DNA of 64,000 nucleotides from Bog-473 sp963807775 (GTDB lineage: Bacteria; Actinomycetota; Acidimicrobiia; Acidimicrobiales; RAAP-2): positions 310,001 to 374,000 of the forward strand of contig CAWECY010000017.1 of assembly GCA_963807775.1 (NCBI GenBank), given 5' to 3'. Each line of letters starts with the position of its first letter. The stretch's first letter is position 1. Shown in pieces: positions 1 to 8,888 of the stretch. A program made the position numbers and the translations under genes. The notes beneath the pieces were generated by a model that did no database searches, was not told where the DNA came from, and saw only the letters and a list, made by a program, of their open reading frames with translations.

Positions 1-1489
1 GGGTGGCTCGCTGACCTTCGGCATCGACACCGAGGAGAGCGGCTTCGACCCCTCCACCGCCCGCTGGGACGAGGGTGGCTTCCTCTACGGCCGCACGGTC
101 TTCGACCCCCTCGCCATCCTCACCTCCACCGGCGAGGTGGAGCCGTACCTGGCCGAGTCGATCACGTCGAACGACGATTACACGTCCTTCACCATCACGC
201 TGCGCCCGAACATCCTCTTCCACGACGGCACGCCACTCGACGCGGCCGCGCTGCTCCTCAACATAGAGAACACGTCCAAAGGCGTCCTGACCGGACCGGC
301 CTTCGCCGACTTCAGTAGCGCGTCGATCACCGGGCCGCTGGCCGTCACGATCACCATGAAGAGCCCCTGGGTGCCGTTCCCCTACTACCTGGCTGACGCC
401 CAGACCGGGTACATCGCCGCGCCCTCCATGCTCAACAGCCCCAACGGCGGTACGTCGAACCCGATCGGCACCGGCCCCTTCGTCTTCCAGGACTGGGTCC
501 CCAACAGCCACATGACCGCCACGCGGAACCCGCACTACTGGCGCACGGGCTACCCCTACCTGGACTCCATCACCTACAAGCCGATCATCAACGACGAATC
601 GCGCGCCGCCGCGCTCGAGACGGGCGAGGTCGACATGATTCACTCCAATTCGCCCGACAACCTGCTGGAGTTCCGCGGCAACAAGAAGTACTCCTACTAC
701 GACAACAGCGGCGAGGTGTTGGGTCAGCCCACCGTGCAGTGCGTCATGCTCAACACGAACGCCGCACCCTTCAACAACAAGACGCTGCGGACGGCCATGG
801 CGATGTGCGTCAATCGGCCCCAGTACGCCAAGGTGATCGACAAGAGCATCGACACCCCCATGAACGGGCTCTTCATAGAGGGGAGCCCCTATTACACAAA
901 GACGGCGTACCCCGATTACGACCCCTCCGGCGCCGCCAAGCTGGTCAAGGAAGTGGTCAAGGACACGGGCTCGCAGCCCACGTTCAACCTCAACTCGACC
1001 AGCGATCCCGAGACGTTGGCGGCGGCCCAGTTCCTGCAGCAGGCCTTCCAGGCGGCCGGCATGAAGGTGAACATCAACATCCTGGCGCAGGCGACCATCA
1101 TCGACGACGCCCTGGCCGGCACCTACCAGGCCACGCTGTGGCGCCAGTTCGGCGCGACCGACCCCGACGAGAACTACGTGTGGTGGAGCACGACGACCGT
1201 AGGGCCGCCGCTGCCCCTGAACATGGCGCGCAACAACGACCCCAGGATCCAGGCGGCGCTGTTGGCGGGAAGGACCACGAGCAACAAGACGGCCCGGATC
1301 AAGGCCTACCAGGAGATCAACCAGTACCTGGCCGAGGACATCCCCTACCTCTGGCTGGCGCGGGACACTTGGTGCGTCGTTGCCAGTCCGAACGTGCAGA
1401 ACTTCGCCAATCCGACGACGCCCTCGGGGGCCAAGGCCATCGCGTTCGACGAGGGTGTGCTCTGGCCGACGCAGATCTGGATCTCGTAG
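1..1489 (+). CDS. ABC transporter substrate-binding protein, family 5 (5' truncated)
   Basis: The frame is open from the first bases of the window and ends at a TAG, so the N-terminus, including any lipoprotein signal, is missing. The remaining ~495 residues read like a family-5 extracellular solute-binding protein (peptide, nickel or other small-molecule uptake). They include the segment FDPLAILTSTGEVEPYLAES near the start, the run NPIGTGPFVFQDW in the middle, and the ARNNDPRIQAALLAGR stretch near the C-terminus that family members share. The role would be to capture ligand outside the membrane and pass it to a permease/ATPase pair, presumably upstream and outside this window. The ligand cannot be told from sequence. 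Confidence 0.88.
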   Translation, partial: GGSLTFGIDTEESGFDPSTARWDEGGFLYGRTVFDPLAILTSTGEVEPYLAESITSNDDYTSFTITLRPNILFHDGTPLDAAALLLNIENTSKGVLTGPAFADFSSASITGPLAVTITMKSPWVPFPYYLADAQTGYIAAPSMLNSPNGGTSNPIGTGPFVFQDWVPNSHMTATRNPHYWRTGYPYLDSITYKPIINDESRAAALETGEVDMIHSNSPDNLLEFRGNKKYSYYDNSGEVLGQPTVQCVMLNTNAAPFNNKTLRTAMAMCVNRPQYAKVIDKSIDTPMNGLFIEGSPYYTKTAYPDYDPSGAAKLVKEVVKDTGSQPTFNLNSTSDPETLAAAQFLQQAFQAAGMKVNINILAQATIIDDALAGTYQATLWRQFGATDPDENYVWWSTTTVGPPLPLNMARNNDPRIQAALLAGRTTSNKTARIKAYQEINQYLAEDIPYLWLARDTWCVVASPNVQNFANPTTPSGAKAIAFDEGVLWPTQIWIS

Positions 1490-1724
1490 GGGTACTGCGT
1501 TTTCTTCCGGGTGAGGGCGTGTGCGGGCGTACCGGGCGGGGGACCCGGTTGTGTCGAATTCCTGCGTCTGCGGCGCCTCGGACGTCCTCTACGCGGTGTA
1601 TACGCGGGCATCTGAACGCCTGAATGCGGCGAGAAGTGACCCCTCGGTGACGATGGAGGTGGATCCGAGCGAGGCCCAACATCGGGGCCATGACGGATGA
1701 TGCGTGAGAGCGGAACCACAGTCC
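1490..1724. other. Intergenic region between convergent genes
   Basis: No gene is supported in this 235 bp between the solute-binding protein and the ABC-F gene. It holds a small inverted repeat, ACCGGG at 1531-1536 pairing with CCCGGT at 1544-1549 across a 7-nt loop. It could aid termination but has no following T tract. It also holds a GTATAC palindrome at 1598-1603 in the context ACGCGGTGTATACGCGGG, a motif that recurs in other intergenic regions of this window. Confidence 0.4.
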
Positions 1725-3323
1725 TCAGCGCATCTCCACGTCGTCGAGATACTCGTCGCGCCAGTGGGTGTAACGCTCCTCGGGCAGCCGCAGGCAGTAG
1801 TTCGGCCGCAGCGCCTCCACGAAGCTGCGCTCGTGGCTGACGGCCACGATGGTGCCGGGCCAGGCCCCCAGCATGGCGCCGACGGCATCGATGGACGACG
1901 GGTCCAGGTTGTTGGTGGGCTCGTCCAACAAGAGGAGGTTGGCCTCACCGGCCGACAGCAGGGCCAGGCCGAGCTTGGCCCGCTCGCCCCCTGAGAGCGT
2001 GGCCGGCATCTGGTCGGCCGCCTTGGAGGGCAGCCCGAAGGACCCGAGCAGCGACCGCCGTTCCCGCTCGGTGACGAGGACGGCGTCGCTCACGTTCTGG
2101 AGCGCGCTGAGGGTGGGGTCGATCTGCTCGTGCTCCTGGGCGAAGTAGCCCACGCTGACGTTGTGACCCAGCTCGACGACGCCGTTGGTGGGCTCCTGCA
2201 CTCCGGCCAGGCAACGCAGCAGTGACGACTTTCCGGCACCGTTACGGCCGATCACGACGATGTGGTCGCCCCGGCCGGCGTGGAAGGTGACATCGCTGAG
2301 GACCTCGTTGGTGTCGTAGCGCACGCTCAGCTTCACCACGCCCAGCGGTGTGACCCCGGCGCGCGCCGGCGTGGGCAGCCGGAACTTGCTGGCCCGCTCG
2401 CGTCGCTCGACCTGGGTGCGGTCGGCCTGCAGGTGCTCCACCCGCTTGTCGAGGGCCTTGGCCTTGCGCGCCCGCTTCTCCGTGCTGGCCCGCATGGAGT
2501 CGGCCAGGGTGGACAGGCGGCTGATCTCGCGCTGCTCGAGCTCGGCGGCGCGCTCGCGCTGGACCTGGTCGGCCTCGCGCAGCGACTCGAACTTGGAGTA
2601 GTTGCCCTTCCACTCGGTGAGGTGCCGGTTGGCGATGTGCAGCACCTTGGTGATGGCGTGATCGAGCAACTTGAGGTCGTGGCTCACGACGAGGAGCGCG
2701 CCCGGGTAGCGGGCCAGCTCGTCGAGCAGCCACCGCTTGGCCGAGCGGTCCAGGTGGTTGGTCGGCTCGTCCAGGATCATCAGCTCGGGCTCCTGAAAGA
2801 GGACCCGCATGAGGTCGACACGGCGCCGCTGCCCGCCCGAAAGCGACTCGATGTCGTCGAGGAGCAGCTCCTGGCGCAGGCCCAGGCCGTCGGCCAGCCG
2901 GGCCATGACCGACTCGGCCTCGTAGCCGCCGTTGTCGCCGAACTGCTCCTGCAGGTCCGTGAAGAGCGCGATGCGCTCCGGTGACGGGTCCCCGGCCATG
3001 GCGCGGCGGGCGGCGCCGAGGGCGTCGTCGAGCACGTCGAGGCCGCGCGAGGAGAGGATGTGCGAGAAGGCGGTCGGCTCCAGGCCCAGGCCACCGTGCA
3101 CCGGTGCCTGGGGCAGGTAGCCGAAGGAGCCGAGAAGGCGCACGTTGCCACGGTGGCGCAGGTGACGGGCCGGCTCACCGACCAGCACCGAGATGAAGGA
3201 GGATTTCCCCGTCCCGTTGCGCCCGACCAGGCCAGCCTTCTCACCGGCACCCACCACGAAGGACGCGTCCTCCAGCAGGGTGCGGTCGCCGATTTCGATC
3301 GTGAGCCCGGATCCGACGATCAC
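1725..3323 (-). CDS. ABC-F family ATP-binding protein
   Basis: This soluble protein has two ABC ATPase domains and no membrane segments, which defines the ABC-F class (ribosome-associated translation factors, some giving antibiotic protection). Domain 1 has Walker A GRNGTGKS near residue 34, signature LSGGQRRR near 161 and Walker B LDEPTNHLD near 181. A charged linker rich in Arg/Glu follows, and domain 2 has GRNGAGKS near 359, LSGGERAK near 441 and LDEPTNNLD near 465. I chose the GTG at 3323 rather than an upstream TTG. It gives the normal VIVGSGLTIEIGD beginning, and a TACAAT box lies 5 nt upstream, suggesting a leaderless message. Whether it is a resistance factor or a housekeeping factor is not clear. 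It diverges from an exporter gene. Confidence 0.9.
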   Translation of the reverse strand: MIVGSGLTIEIGDRTLLEDASFVVGAGEKAGLVGRNGTGKSSFISVLVGEPARHLRHRGNVRLLGSFGYLPQAPVHGGLGLEPTAFSHILSSRGLDVLDDALGAARRAMAGDPSPERIALFTDLQEQFGDNGGYEAESVMARLADGLGLRQELLLDDIESLSGGQRRRVDLMRVLFQEPELMILDEPTNHLDRSAKRWLLDELARYPGALLVVSHDLKLLDHAITKVLHIANRHLTEWKGNYSKFESLREADQVQRERAAELEQREISRLSTLADSMRASTEKRARKAKALDKRVEHLQADRTQVERRERASKFRLPTPARAGVTPLGVVKLSVRYDTNEVLSDVTFHAGRGDHIVVIGRNGAGKSSLLRCLAGVQEPTNGVVELGHNVSVGYFAQEHEQIDPTLSALQNVSDAVLVTERERRSLLGSFGLPSKAADQMPATLSGGERAKLGLALLSAGEANLLLLDEPTNNLDPSSIDAVGAMLGAWPGTIVAVSHERSFVEALRPNYCLRLPEERYTHWRDEYLDDVEMR

Positions 3324-3328
3324 GGCAC

Positions 3329-3334
3329 ATTGTA
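3329..3334 (-). promoter_or_regulatory. Putative -10 box (TACAAT) of the ABC-F gene
   Basis: TACAAT on the minus strand ends 5 nt before the GTG start at 3323, the spacing expected if transcription starts at or next to the start codon. No convincing -35 hexamer is visible. Confidence 0.5.
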
Positions 3335-3355
3335 CGAGCGAGAACAGCCGGTCGG

Positions 3356-3361
3356 TACACT
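3356..3361 (+). promoter_or_regulatory. Putative -10 box (TACACT) of the exporter gene
   Basis: TACACT is followed by 6 nt and then the ATG at 3368, and no Shine-Dalgarno sequence fits in the gap. This is consistent with leaderless transcription and divergent from the ABC-F promoter 22 bp away. Confidence 0.55.
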
Positions 3362-3367
3362 CGCCCA

Positions 3368-4984
3368 ATGCCGGTTCTGGAGCGGAAATGGTGGACGCTG
3401 ATCGCCGTCTGCACGGCGGTGTTCATGTTGTTGCTCGACATCACCGTCGTCAACGTGGCGCTGCCCGACATCCAGCGCGAGCTGCACTCGAGCTTCTCGG
3501 ACCTCCAGTGGGTGGTCGACGCCTACTCCCTGACATTGGCCGCCTTCCTGCTCACCGCGGGCGTGGCCGGCGACATCTACGGGCGCCGCATCATCTTCGC
3601 CGTCGGCCTCATCGTCTTCTCGGCCGCGTCGTTCGTGTGCGGCCTGTCGACCACTCCGCTGATGCTCAACCTGGCCCGCGCCGTGCAGGGCGTCGGCGGC
3701 GCCATCATGTTCGCCACCTCGCTGGCGCTGATCGCAGGTGCGTTCACCGGCAAGGACCGCGGCACGGCGTTCGGACTCTACGGAGCCGTGATCGGCGGCG
3801 CCGTCGCCATCGGCCCGCTCATCGGCGGCGCCATCACCAGCGCGATCGGCTGGCGCTGGATCTTCTTCGTGAACGTCCCCATCGGCGTGGTGGCCGTCAT
3901 CCTCACCTTCGCCAAGGTGTCCGAGTCGCGCGACCCGCGGCAGCGCCGCATCGACTGGGTCGGCTTCGTCACGTTCTCGGCCAGCCTCTTCGCGCTCGTC
4001 TTCGCGCTGGTGCGCGGCAACGACCTCGGGTGGAGCAGCACCACCATCATCGGCCTGCTCGTCGCGTCGGTCGTGCTGATGCTGGCCTTCTTCATCAACG
4101 AGACGTACACCAAGGACCCGATGCTCGACCTCGGCCTGTTCCGCATCCCGGCCTTCGTCGGGATCTCGGTGGTGGCGTTCTGCCTGGCGGCGTCCATCTT
4201 CGCCATGTTCCTCTACCTGACGCTGTACATCCAGGACGACCTCGGATACGGCCCGCTGGCCGCGGGCGCACGCTTCCTTCCGCTGACCCTGCTCTCCTTC
4301 GCCGTAGCCTTCTTCGCCGGCCGGCTGACCGTGCGCGTACAATCCCGCATCTTGCTCGGGGTCGGGATGGTGCTGATCACCGGTGGCCTCCTCTCCATGG
4401 CGACGACCAATCCCCACTCGACCTGGACGGTGCTCCTCCCGGGCTTCCTCTTGTGCGGCGCCGGCGTCGGCACCGTCAACCCGGTGCTGGCCTCCGCCGC
4501 CGTCTCGGTGGTGCAGCCCCAGCGCAGCGGCATGGCGTCGGGCGCCAACAACACGTTCCGCCAGGTGGGCATCGCCACCGGCATCGCCGTCCTGGGTGCC
4601 GTCTTCCAGAGCCAGATCGTGACGCACACCAGCGCCGCGCTGGCCAAGACGGAGTACGGGATCCAGGTCCTGCACCACGGCGGTGCCCAGCTGCAGGCCG
4701 CCATGGCCGAGGGCGGGGTGCGCGGGGCGGCCGGGTCGATCCCGGTCCCGGCGGCGCGCCACGCCCTGTTGCAGGCGTACCAGGTCGGCTTCTCCACCAC
4801 CTTGAACCACCTGATGGTGATCGGCGCCATCGTGGCCTTCGTCGGCGTGGTGGCCGCCATCGCCCTGGTTCGCCAGCGCGACTTCGTGATCCCAGGGGCG
4901 GGCGCCGGGCCTCAGGCGGGCGGCGGGCCTCAGGCGGGCGCACCAACGCCGGCTGCGGCGGCGGTCCCGGCCGCGGATGCTTGA
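3368..4984 (+). CDS. MFS transporter, DHA2 (EmrB/QacA) type
   Basis: This 538-residue integral membrane protein of the drug:H+ antiporter-2 family should have 14 transmembrane helices. The hallmark N-terminal run is present: a first helix with LLLDITVVNVALPDIQ near residue 20-36, DAYSLTLAAFLLTAG, the GDIYGRR loop between helices 2 and 3, and GGAIMFATSLALIAGAF. The C-terminal tail is rich in Gly/Ala/Pro and low in complexity. The likely role is proton-driven export of a hydrophobic compound; the substrate is unknown. The ATG sits 6 nt after a TACACT box. The stop overlaps the following GNAT gene by 8 bp, so the two are probably co-transcribed. Confidence 0.92.
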   Translation: MPVLERKWWTLIAVCTAVFMLLLDITVVNVALPDIQRELHSSFSDLQWVVDAYSLTLAAFLLTAGVAGDIYGRRIIFAVGLIVFSAASFVCGLSTTPLMLNLARAVQGVGGAIMFATSLALIAGAFTGKDRGTAFGLYGAVIGGAVAIGPLIGGAITSAIGWRWIFFVNVPIGVVAVILTFAKVSESRDPRQRRIDWVGFVTFSASLFALVFALVRGNDLGWSSTTIIGLLVASVVLMLAFFINETYTKDPMLDLGLFRIPAFVGISVVAFCLAASIFAMFLYLTLYIQDDLGYGPLAAGARFLPLTLLSFAVAFFAGRLTVRVQSRILLGVGMVLITGGLLSMATTNPHSTWTVLLPGFLLCGAGVGTVNPVLASAAVSVVQPQRSGMASGANNTFRQVGIATGIAVLGAVFQSQIVTHTSAALAKTEYGIQVLHHGGAQLQAAMAEGGVRGAAGSIPVPAARHALLQAYQVGFSTTLNHLMVIGAIVAFVGVVAAIALVRQRDFVIPGAGAGPQAGGGPQAGAPTPAAAAVPAADA

Positions 4985-5624
4985 GCCGTTCACGCTGGAG
5001 GGGAGACACGTCCGGCTGGAGCCACTGAGCCAGGCCCACATACCAGCCCTGGTGGAGGCGTCGGCCGAAGACCGCTCCGCCTACGAGTGGACCTACACGC
5101 CCGAGGGCACCGAGCAAATGACCGACTACGTGGCCGACGCCCTGGCCCAGGTGGCGTCGGGCGCCCACGTGGCCTTCGCCACGGTGCGCAAGGGCAAGGG
5201 TGGCGGCCCGGGCGGGGTGGACCGGGTGGTCGGGGCCACCCGCTTCTGTGAGATCGCCTACTGGCAGTGGCCACCGGGCGCCTCGCACCAACGCCACGGT
5301 GTGCCCGACGTCTGCGACATCGGCTTCACCTGGCTGGCCGGCTCGGCCCAACGCACGCCGGTCAACACGGAGGCCAAGCTGTTGATGATGACGCACGCCT
5401 TCGAGATCTGGCAGGTGCACCGGGTGGCGCTGCAGACCGACGTGCGCAACAAGAGGTCGTGGGCGGCCATTGAGCGCATCGGCGGGCAGCTCGACGGGAT
5501 CATGCGGGCCGACCGACCGGGAGCCGACGATGTCGTGCGTACCTCGGCCCGCTTCTCCATCGTGCTCGACGAATGGCCCGACGTGAAGGCCCGCTTGACG
5601 GCGCGACTGGCCGCAGCGCGGTGA
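4977..5624 (+). CDS. GNAT family N-acetyltransferase (RimJ/RimL-like)
   Basis: At 215 residues, it begins with the typical LEGRHVRLEPLSQAHIPALV of ribosomal-protein-acetyltransferase-like GNATs. It carries the later segments AFEIWQVHRVALQTDVRNKR and SWAAIERIGGQLDG, where acetyl-CoA binding and the final strand lie. It would acetylate an amine on a protein or small molecule; the target cannot be read from sequence. The start overlaps the exporter stop by 8 bp, and its own TGA overlaps the next GTG (GTGA at 5621-5624), so it is the middle gene of a tight three-gene unit. Confidence 0.85.
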   Translation: MLEPFTLEGRHVRLEPLSQAHIPALVEASAEDRSAYEWTYTPEGTEQMTDYVADALAQVASGAHVAFATVRKGKGGGPGGVDRVVGATRFCEIAYWQWPPGASHQRHGVPDVCDIGFTWLAGSAQRTPVNTEAKLLMMTHAFEIWQVHRVALQTDVRNKRSWAAIERIGGQLDGIMRADRPGADDVVRTSARFSIVLDEWPDVKARLTARLAAAR

Positions 5625-6307
5625 GATCTGCCGTGACGCAGCACAGGGCTGGCGTCGCCGAGGGCGAGGGCGAGGGCGAGGCGCGACGACGGCCAGGCAC
5701 GACGTGGCCGATCGTCTCGGTGGTGGCGGCCGGCCTGCTGGTGGCGGCGTGCAGCTCGTCGGGCCCGGCGGTCACCTCGGCCGCATCGTCATCGACCACG
5801 TCGGTGACGGGAGGGCCGGCCAAGCCACCGGCCACACCGACCGAGGCCGTTCTGCTCAAGACCCTGGGGGCCCTCGCCGCGGCCAACGCCACCTTGACCA
5901 TCAACCTGAGCAAGCTGTTGACCGCCGACAACGCCGGGGGGCCTGTCTCCATGTCGACGTTGTCGTCGATCGTGTCGGCCGACACGCAGCTACTGACCAC
6001 GCTGCGCGCCGAGCTCACGACGTCACAGACCACGCTGCCGGCCAACACGACAGCGACGGCGCAGGCGCTGCTGGCCCACGACCAAAGCGCCCTCTCGGCG
6101 TTCGGGCAGACCAGCAGCCTCCTCATCGGTACGGGGACGGGGACGGGCAGCGTGCTCCCGGCCGGCGCGTCCGGACTGCTCAACAACTACGCCGGTGGGC
6201 CGCTGGTGCCCCAATTCCAGGACGATGCGGCGCAGGTGACGACCATGCTGAGCACGACGGGGCGCCAGCTCGTGACTGCGCTAAAAGCGGACGTCTCGAC
6301 CGGGTAG
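5621..6307 (+). CDS. Putative lipoprotein of unknown function
   Basis: The ~228-residue product has a charged N-terminus, a hydrophobic stretch and a lipobox (LLVAAC, Cys near residue 45), so it is probably a lipoprotein anchored outside the membrane. The rest is rich in Ala, Thr, Ser and Leu and looks mostly helical. A low-complexity Ser/Thr linker follows the Cys. I do not recognise a family. The start is the GTG in the GTGA overlap with the GNAT stop; a second GTG at 5633 is possible. It ends about 20 bp from the convergent clpS stop. Confidence 0.65.
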   Translation: MRSAVTQHRAGVAEGEGEGEARRRPGTTWPIVSVVAAGLLVAACSSSGPAVTSAASSSTTSVTGGPAKPPATPTEAVLLKTLGALAAANATLTINLSKLLTADNAGGPVSMSTLSSIVSADTQLLTTLRAELTTSQTTLPANTTATAQALLAHDQSALSAFGQTSSLLIGTGTGTGSVLPAGASGLLNNYAGGPLVPQFQDDAAQVTTMLSTTGRQLVTALKADVSTG

Positions 6308-6327
6308 AAGTCGGCGCCGGGCTGGGA

Positions 6328-6639
6328 CTAGGCCCGGGCGAGCGTGGCCTGGATCTTGCGCAGGTGCAAGGCGTGCACGGCCGCCTCGGCCTCGTTCTTG
6401 GGGCGGACGGCGGCCACCGCCCTACCGGTCCGGTGGATCTTCCAGGCCAGTTCGTCGGCCCGCTCGACCGAGTGGCCGAAGATCTCGACGAAGGCCTGGA
6501 TCACCGTCTGGAAGGTCGTCACGTCGTCGTTCCACACGATGACGGCCCAGAGATCCTCGGTCTCGAAGAAGGCGTCGAAGTCCTCGTCGGCCAGGACGGG
6601 CAACGCGATGGTGGACGGGTGCTCGAGGGTGACGGTCAT
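6328..6639 (-). CDS. clpS: ATP-dependent Clp protease adaptor ClpS
   Basis: The 103-residue product matches the ClpS adaptor, which delivers N-degron substrates to ClpAP/ClpCP. The core motif VIVWNDDVTTFQTVIQAFVE near residues 33-52 contains the conserved Asn-Asp pair that contacts the substrate's N-terminal residue. The helix with HSVERADELAWKIHRTGRAV follows, and the tail QATLARA closes the fold. The start is the ATG at 6639. A TAAGCT box about 30 nt upstream could be its -10. It diverges from the alcohol dehydrogenase gene. Confidence 0.93.
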   Translation of the reverse strand: MTVTLEHPSTIALPVLADEDFDAFFETEDLWAVIVWNDDVTTFQTVIQAFVEIFGHSVERADELAWKIHRTGRAVAAVRPKNEAEAAVHALHLRKIQATLARA

Positions 6640-6685
6640 AGAAACGGAGCGGGATTTTGGCCCGGGACAGCTTAATCCGGGGAAC

Positions 6686-6691
6686 TAGCGT
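6686..6691 (+). promoter_or_regulatory. Putative -10 box (TAGCGT) of the alcohol dehydrogenase gene
   Basis: TAGCGT is followed by exactly 6 nt and the ATG at 6698, again with no room for a Shine-Dalgarno site. It supports the ATG over an in-frame GTG at 6692. Confidence 0.55.
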
Positions 6692-6697
6692 GTGGTC

Positions 6698-7741
6698 ATG
6701 CGAGCCACCGTCCTCGAAGGTCCGCGGCGCGTCACGCTCCACGACGTGCCCGATCCGGTGCTACCCGGACCCGAGGGTGTCGTCGTCGCCGTGGAGCGCA
6801 CCGCCATCTGCGGCTCGGACCTGCACCTGTACCACGACGCACCGACGGGCGCCGGCATCCGCCTGGGCCACGAGGCCATCGGCACCGTCACCGAAGTGGG
6901 CGCGCACGTCCGCAGCCACCGGCCGGGTGACCGCGTGCTCGTCTCGGGGGTCATCGGCTGCGGCGTGTGCCGACCCTGTCTGGCCGGCCAGCCCAACGTG
7001 TGCGAGGCCGGTCAGGCCACGGCGTTCGGCACCGTCCCCACCCTGCCGGGCGGGCAGGCCGAGGCGCTCGCCGTGCCCTTCGCCGACGTCTTCGCGCTGC
7101 CCATCCCCGAGGGCATGTCCGACGAGGCGGCGGTCCTGCTGACCGACATCCTGCCCACGGGCTACCTGGGGGCACGGCGCGCCTCCATCGCCCCCGGCTC
7201 CACCGTGGTCGTGCTGGGCCTGGGCCCGGTCGGGGTGATGGCCGTGCAGTGCGCCGCCCTGTTCAGCCCGGCCCGCATCCTCGCCGTCGACGTGGTGCCC
7301 GAGCGGCTGGCCCGGGCCGAGAAGCTGGGGGCCGAGCCCATCGACGCCCGGCAGGCGCCGGGCCACGAGCAGGTGATGGCGGCCACCGGCGGGCGCGGGG
7401 CGGAATCGGTCATTGAGGCCGTGGGCTCCGACGCCACGGTGGTCGACGCTGTGTCGTGCGCCGCCGTGGGCGGCACCGTGTCGGTGGTCGGCGTGAACCT
7501 GACCATGGACCTGCCCTTCCCGATGGGCCTGGTCTTCTTGAAGAGCCTGACGCTGCGGGCCGTCTTCGCGCCTATCCCCGGCACCTGGGCCACCCTCGTC
7601 CCGCTGGTGCTGGCGGGACGCTTCGCCCTGGCCGAGACCTTCACCCATCACATGGCTCTGAGCCAGGTGCCCGAGGCCTACGAGTTGTTCGACTCGCGCG
7701 CCGGTGGTGTCTTGAAAGTCTTGCTGGACCCGAAGAACTGA
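6698..7741 (+). CDS. Zinc-dependent alcohol dehydrogenase (MDR family)
   Basis: This 347-residue medium-chain dehydrogenase is expected to oxidise an alcohol with NAD(P)+. Catalytic zinc ligands are visible as C38 (ICGSDLHLYH) and H58-E59 (LGHEAIG). Four structural-zinc cysteines are C88, C91, C94 and C102. The Rossmann loop GLGPVGVMAVQ lies near residue 171. The sugar-alcohol/threonine dehydrogenase-like subgroup is likely from the CGSDLHLYH motif, but the substrate is unknown. Its 3' end overlaps the convergent membrane-protein gene by 64 bp. Confidence 0.9.
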   Translation: MRATVLEGPRRVTLHDVPDPVLPGPEGVVVAVERTAICGSDLHLYHDAPTGAGIRLGHEAIGTVTEVGAHVRSHRPGDRVLVSGVIGCGVCRPCLAGQPNVCEAGQATAFGTVPTLPGGQAEALAVPFADVFALPIPEGMSDEAAVLLTDILPTGYLGARRASIAPGSTVVVLGLGPVGVMAVQCAALFSPARILAVDVVPERLARAEKLGAEPIDARQAPGHEQVMAATGGRGAESVIEAVGSDATVVDAVSCAAVGGTVSVVGVNLTMDLPFPMGLVFLKSLTLRAVFAPIPGTWATLVPLVLAGRFALAETFTHHMALSQVPEAYELFDSRAGGVLKVLLDPKN

Positions 7742-8844
7742 GCCCCCTGGGGCTCGTCGGGCGTGCGGTTGAGGATGAGCGGCCATTGCGTCGCGCCGAG
7801 ATCGGGCTGGGCTAGGAACCACGGGGAGGGCGGCGGAGCGATGAGCCGCGTCAAGGCGTCGACGATGGGCTCGTAGTTCACGCGCCACCCCTGGAAGTGC
7901 CGCCACGATTCGTCCAGGTCACGCTCGAGCGGGAAGTGGACCTCCTCCAGCCGCCGGAACCCGGCCTCGAATTCCTGCCTGGTCAGCCGGATGCCCGTCG
8001 TGGGGAGCGGGTCGGGATCGAAGGGGATGTGCAGCGCCCCGGCCATGGAGCGCAGGCAGCGGATCCCCATGGACAGGCACAGCCGCGCCTGACGCGGCGT
8101 CAGTTGCGGACTCACGGAGTGGTAGACCGCAGCGGAGTCCATCATGGCCACCAGCCCCACCAACCAGCTGCGCGACGACTCAGGTGAACGGAACCAGATG
8201 AGCCCGGGGTAGTTCGCATGGCTCTCCGACACGACGGAGGCCCAGCGCTCCCAATCGGCGTAGAGCGGTGGCAGCTCATCCATGGTCTGGAGCCAGTGGT
8301 GGCGGGCCAGGATCTCGGGCCCCCACGCCGGGGTGCCGGCGCGGGCGCTGAGCAGGTTCACCTCGGTCTCCCGGGTGGCGAATGCGTTGTAGAGCGCCGG
8401 GAGGTAGGCGATCTCGAGCGCAACGACGCCGAGGCCGATGACGGCCCCCAGGATCTCCAGTGTCCTCGGTCCGGCCCCGTTCGCGGTCACGATGCCCAAG
8501 GTCGTCACGGAGGAGCCGGCGACGCCGAGTGCGTCGAGAAAGTTGACGCCTGTGTCCCACCAGACGATCAAGGCGAAGCCCACCAGGATCAGGCCGATCC
8601 AGAAGGCGAACAGCGACACGATGGCGACGGGCCCGACGAACGAGAGGAGGCGGTCCCGCAGCTCATAGGTGGGCAGCCGCGGGGCGATCCCGCGTGCCGA
8701 GCCAGCCAGGCCTCGGGTCAGGTTGCGCCCCAGGCGCGACGACGTCGCCCGCGGCAGCACCAGCGACGTGAAGACGCTCCACACGGTGAGGATCACGATG
8801 GCGCTGCCCGCGACGAGTGCGACCGGGCGGACGATCGACTCCAC
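7678..8844 (-). CDS. Predicted membrane protein with a potassium-channel-like pore loop
   Basis: The ~388-residue product has a first hydrophobic helix near residues 5-30, a second near 55-77, a re-entrant-looking loop with DALGVAGSSVTTLGIV and a third helix near 110-135. A ~240-residue soluble C-terminal part follows. The helix/P-loop/helix arrangement resembles two-helix ion channels, but the classical TVGYG filter is replaced by SVTTLGI, so selectivity is uncertain. I chose the GTG at 8844; the frame continues upstream to 8892 without membrane features. It lies 3' of the atuA-like gene on the same strand. Its C-terminal end overlaps the convergent alcohol dehydrogenase by 64 bp. Confidence 0.7.
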   Translation of the reverse strand: MESIVRPVALVAGSAIVILTVWSVFTSLVLPRATSSRLGRNLTRGLAGSARGIAPRLPTYELRDRLLSFVGPVAIVSLFAFWIGLILVGFALIVWWDTGVNFLDALGVAGSSVTTLGIVTANGAGPRTLEILGAVIGLGVVALEIAYLPALYNAFATRETEVNLLSARAGTPAWGPEILARHHWLQTMDELPPLYADWERWASVVSESHANYPGLIWFRSPESSRSWLVGLVAMMDSAAVYHSVSPQLTPRQARLCLSMGIRCLRSMAGALHIPFDPDPLPTTGIRLTRQEFEAGFRRLEEVHFPLERDLDESWRHFQGWRVNYEPIVDALTRLIAPPPSPWFLAQPDLGATQWPLILNRTPDEPQGAQFFGSSKTFKTPPARESNNS

Positions 8845-8888
8845 GGCGCCATCCTGCCAGATGCCCGGGCGCCCGCCGTGGGAGAGGG

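Noticed and set aside
1531..1549. A strong intrinsic terminator after the solute-binding protein.
   Set aside because: The inverted repeat has only 6-bp arms and no T tract, so it is only mentioned within the intergenic entry.
3320..5041. A 573-residue minus-strand frame opposite the exporter and GNAT genes.
   Set aside because: The product is rich in Arg, His, Gly and Asp in the pattern typical of GC-rich antisense frames, while the plus strand encodes clear protein families.
6761..7906. A 381-residue minus-strand frame over the alcohol dehydrogenase.
   Set aside because: It is a low-complexity shadow opposite a gene with complete zinc and Rossmann motifs.
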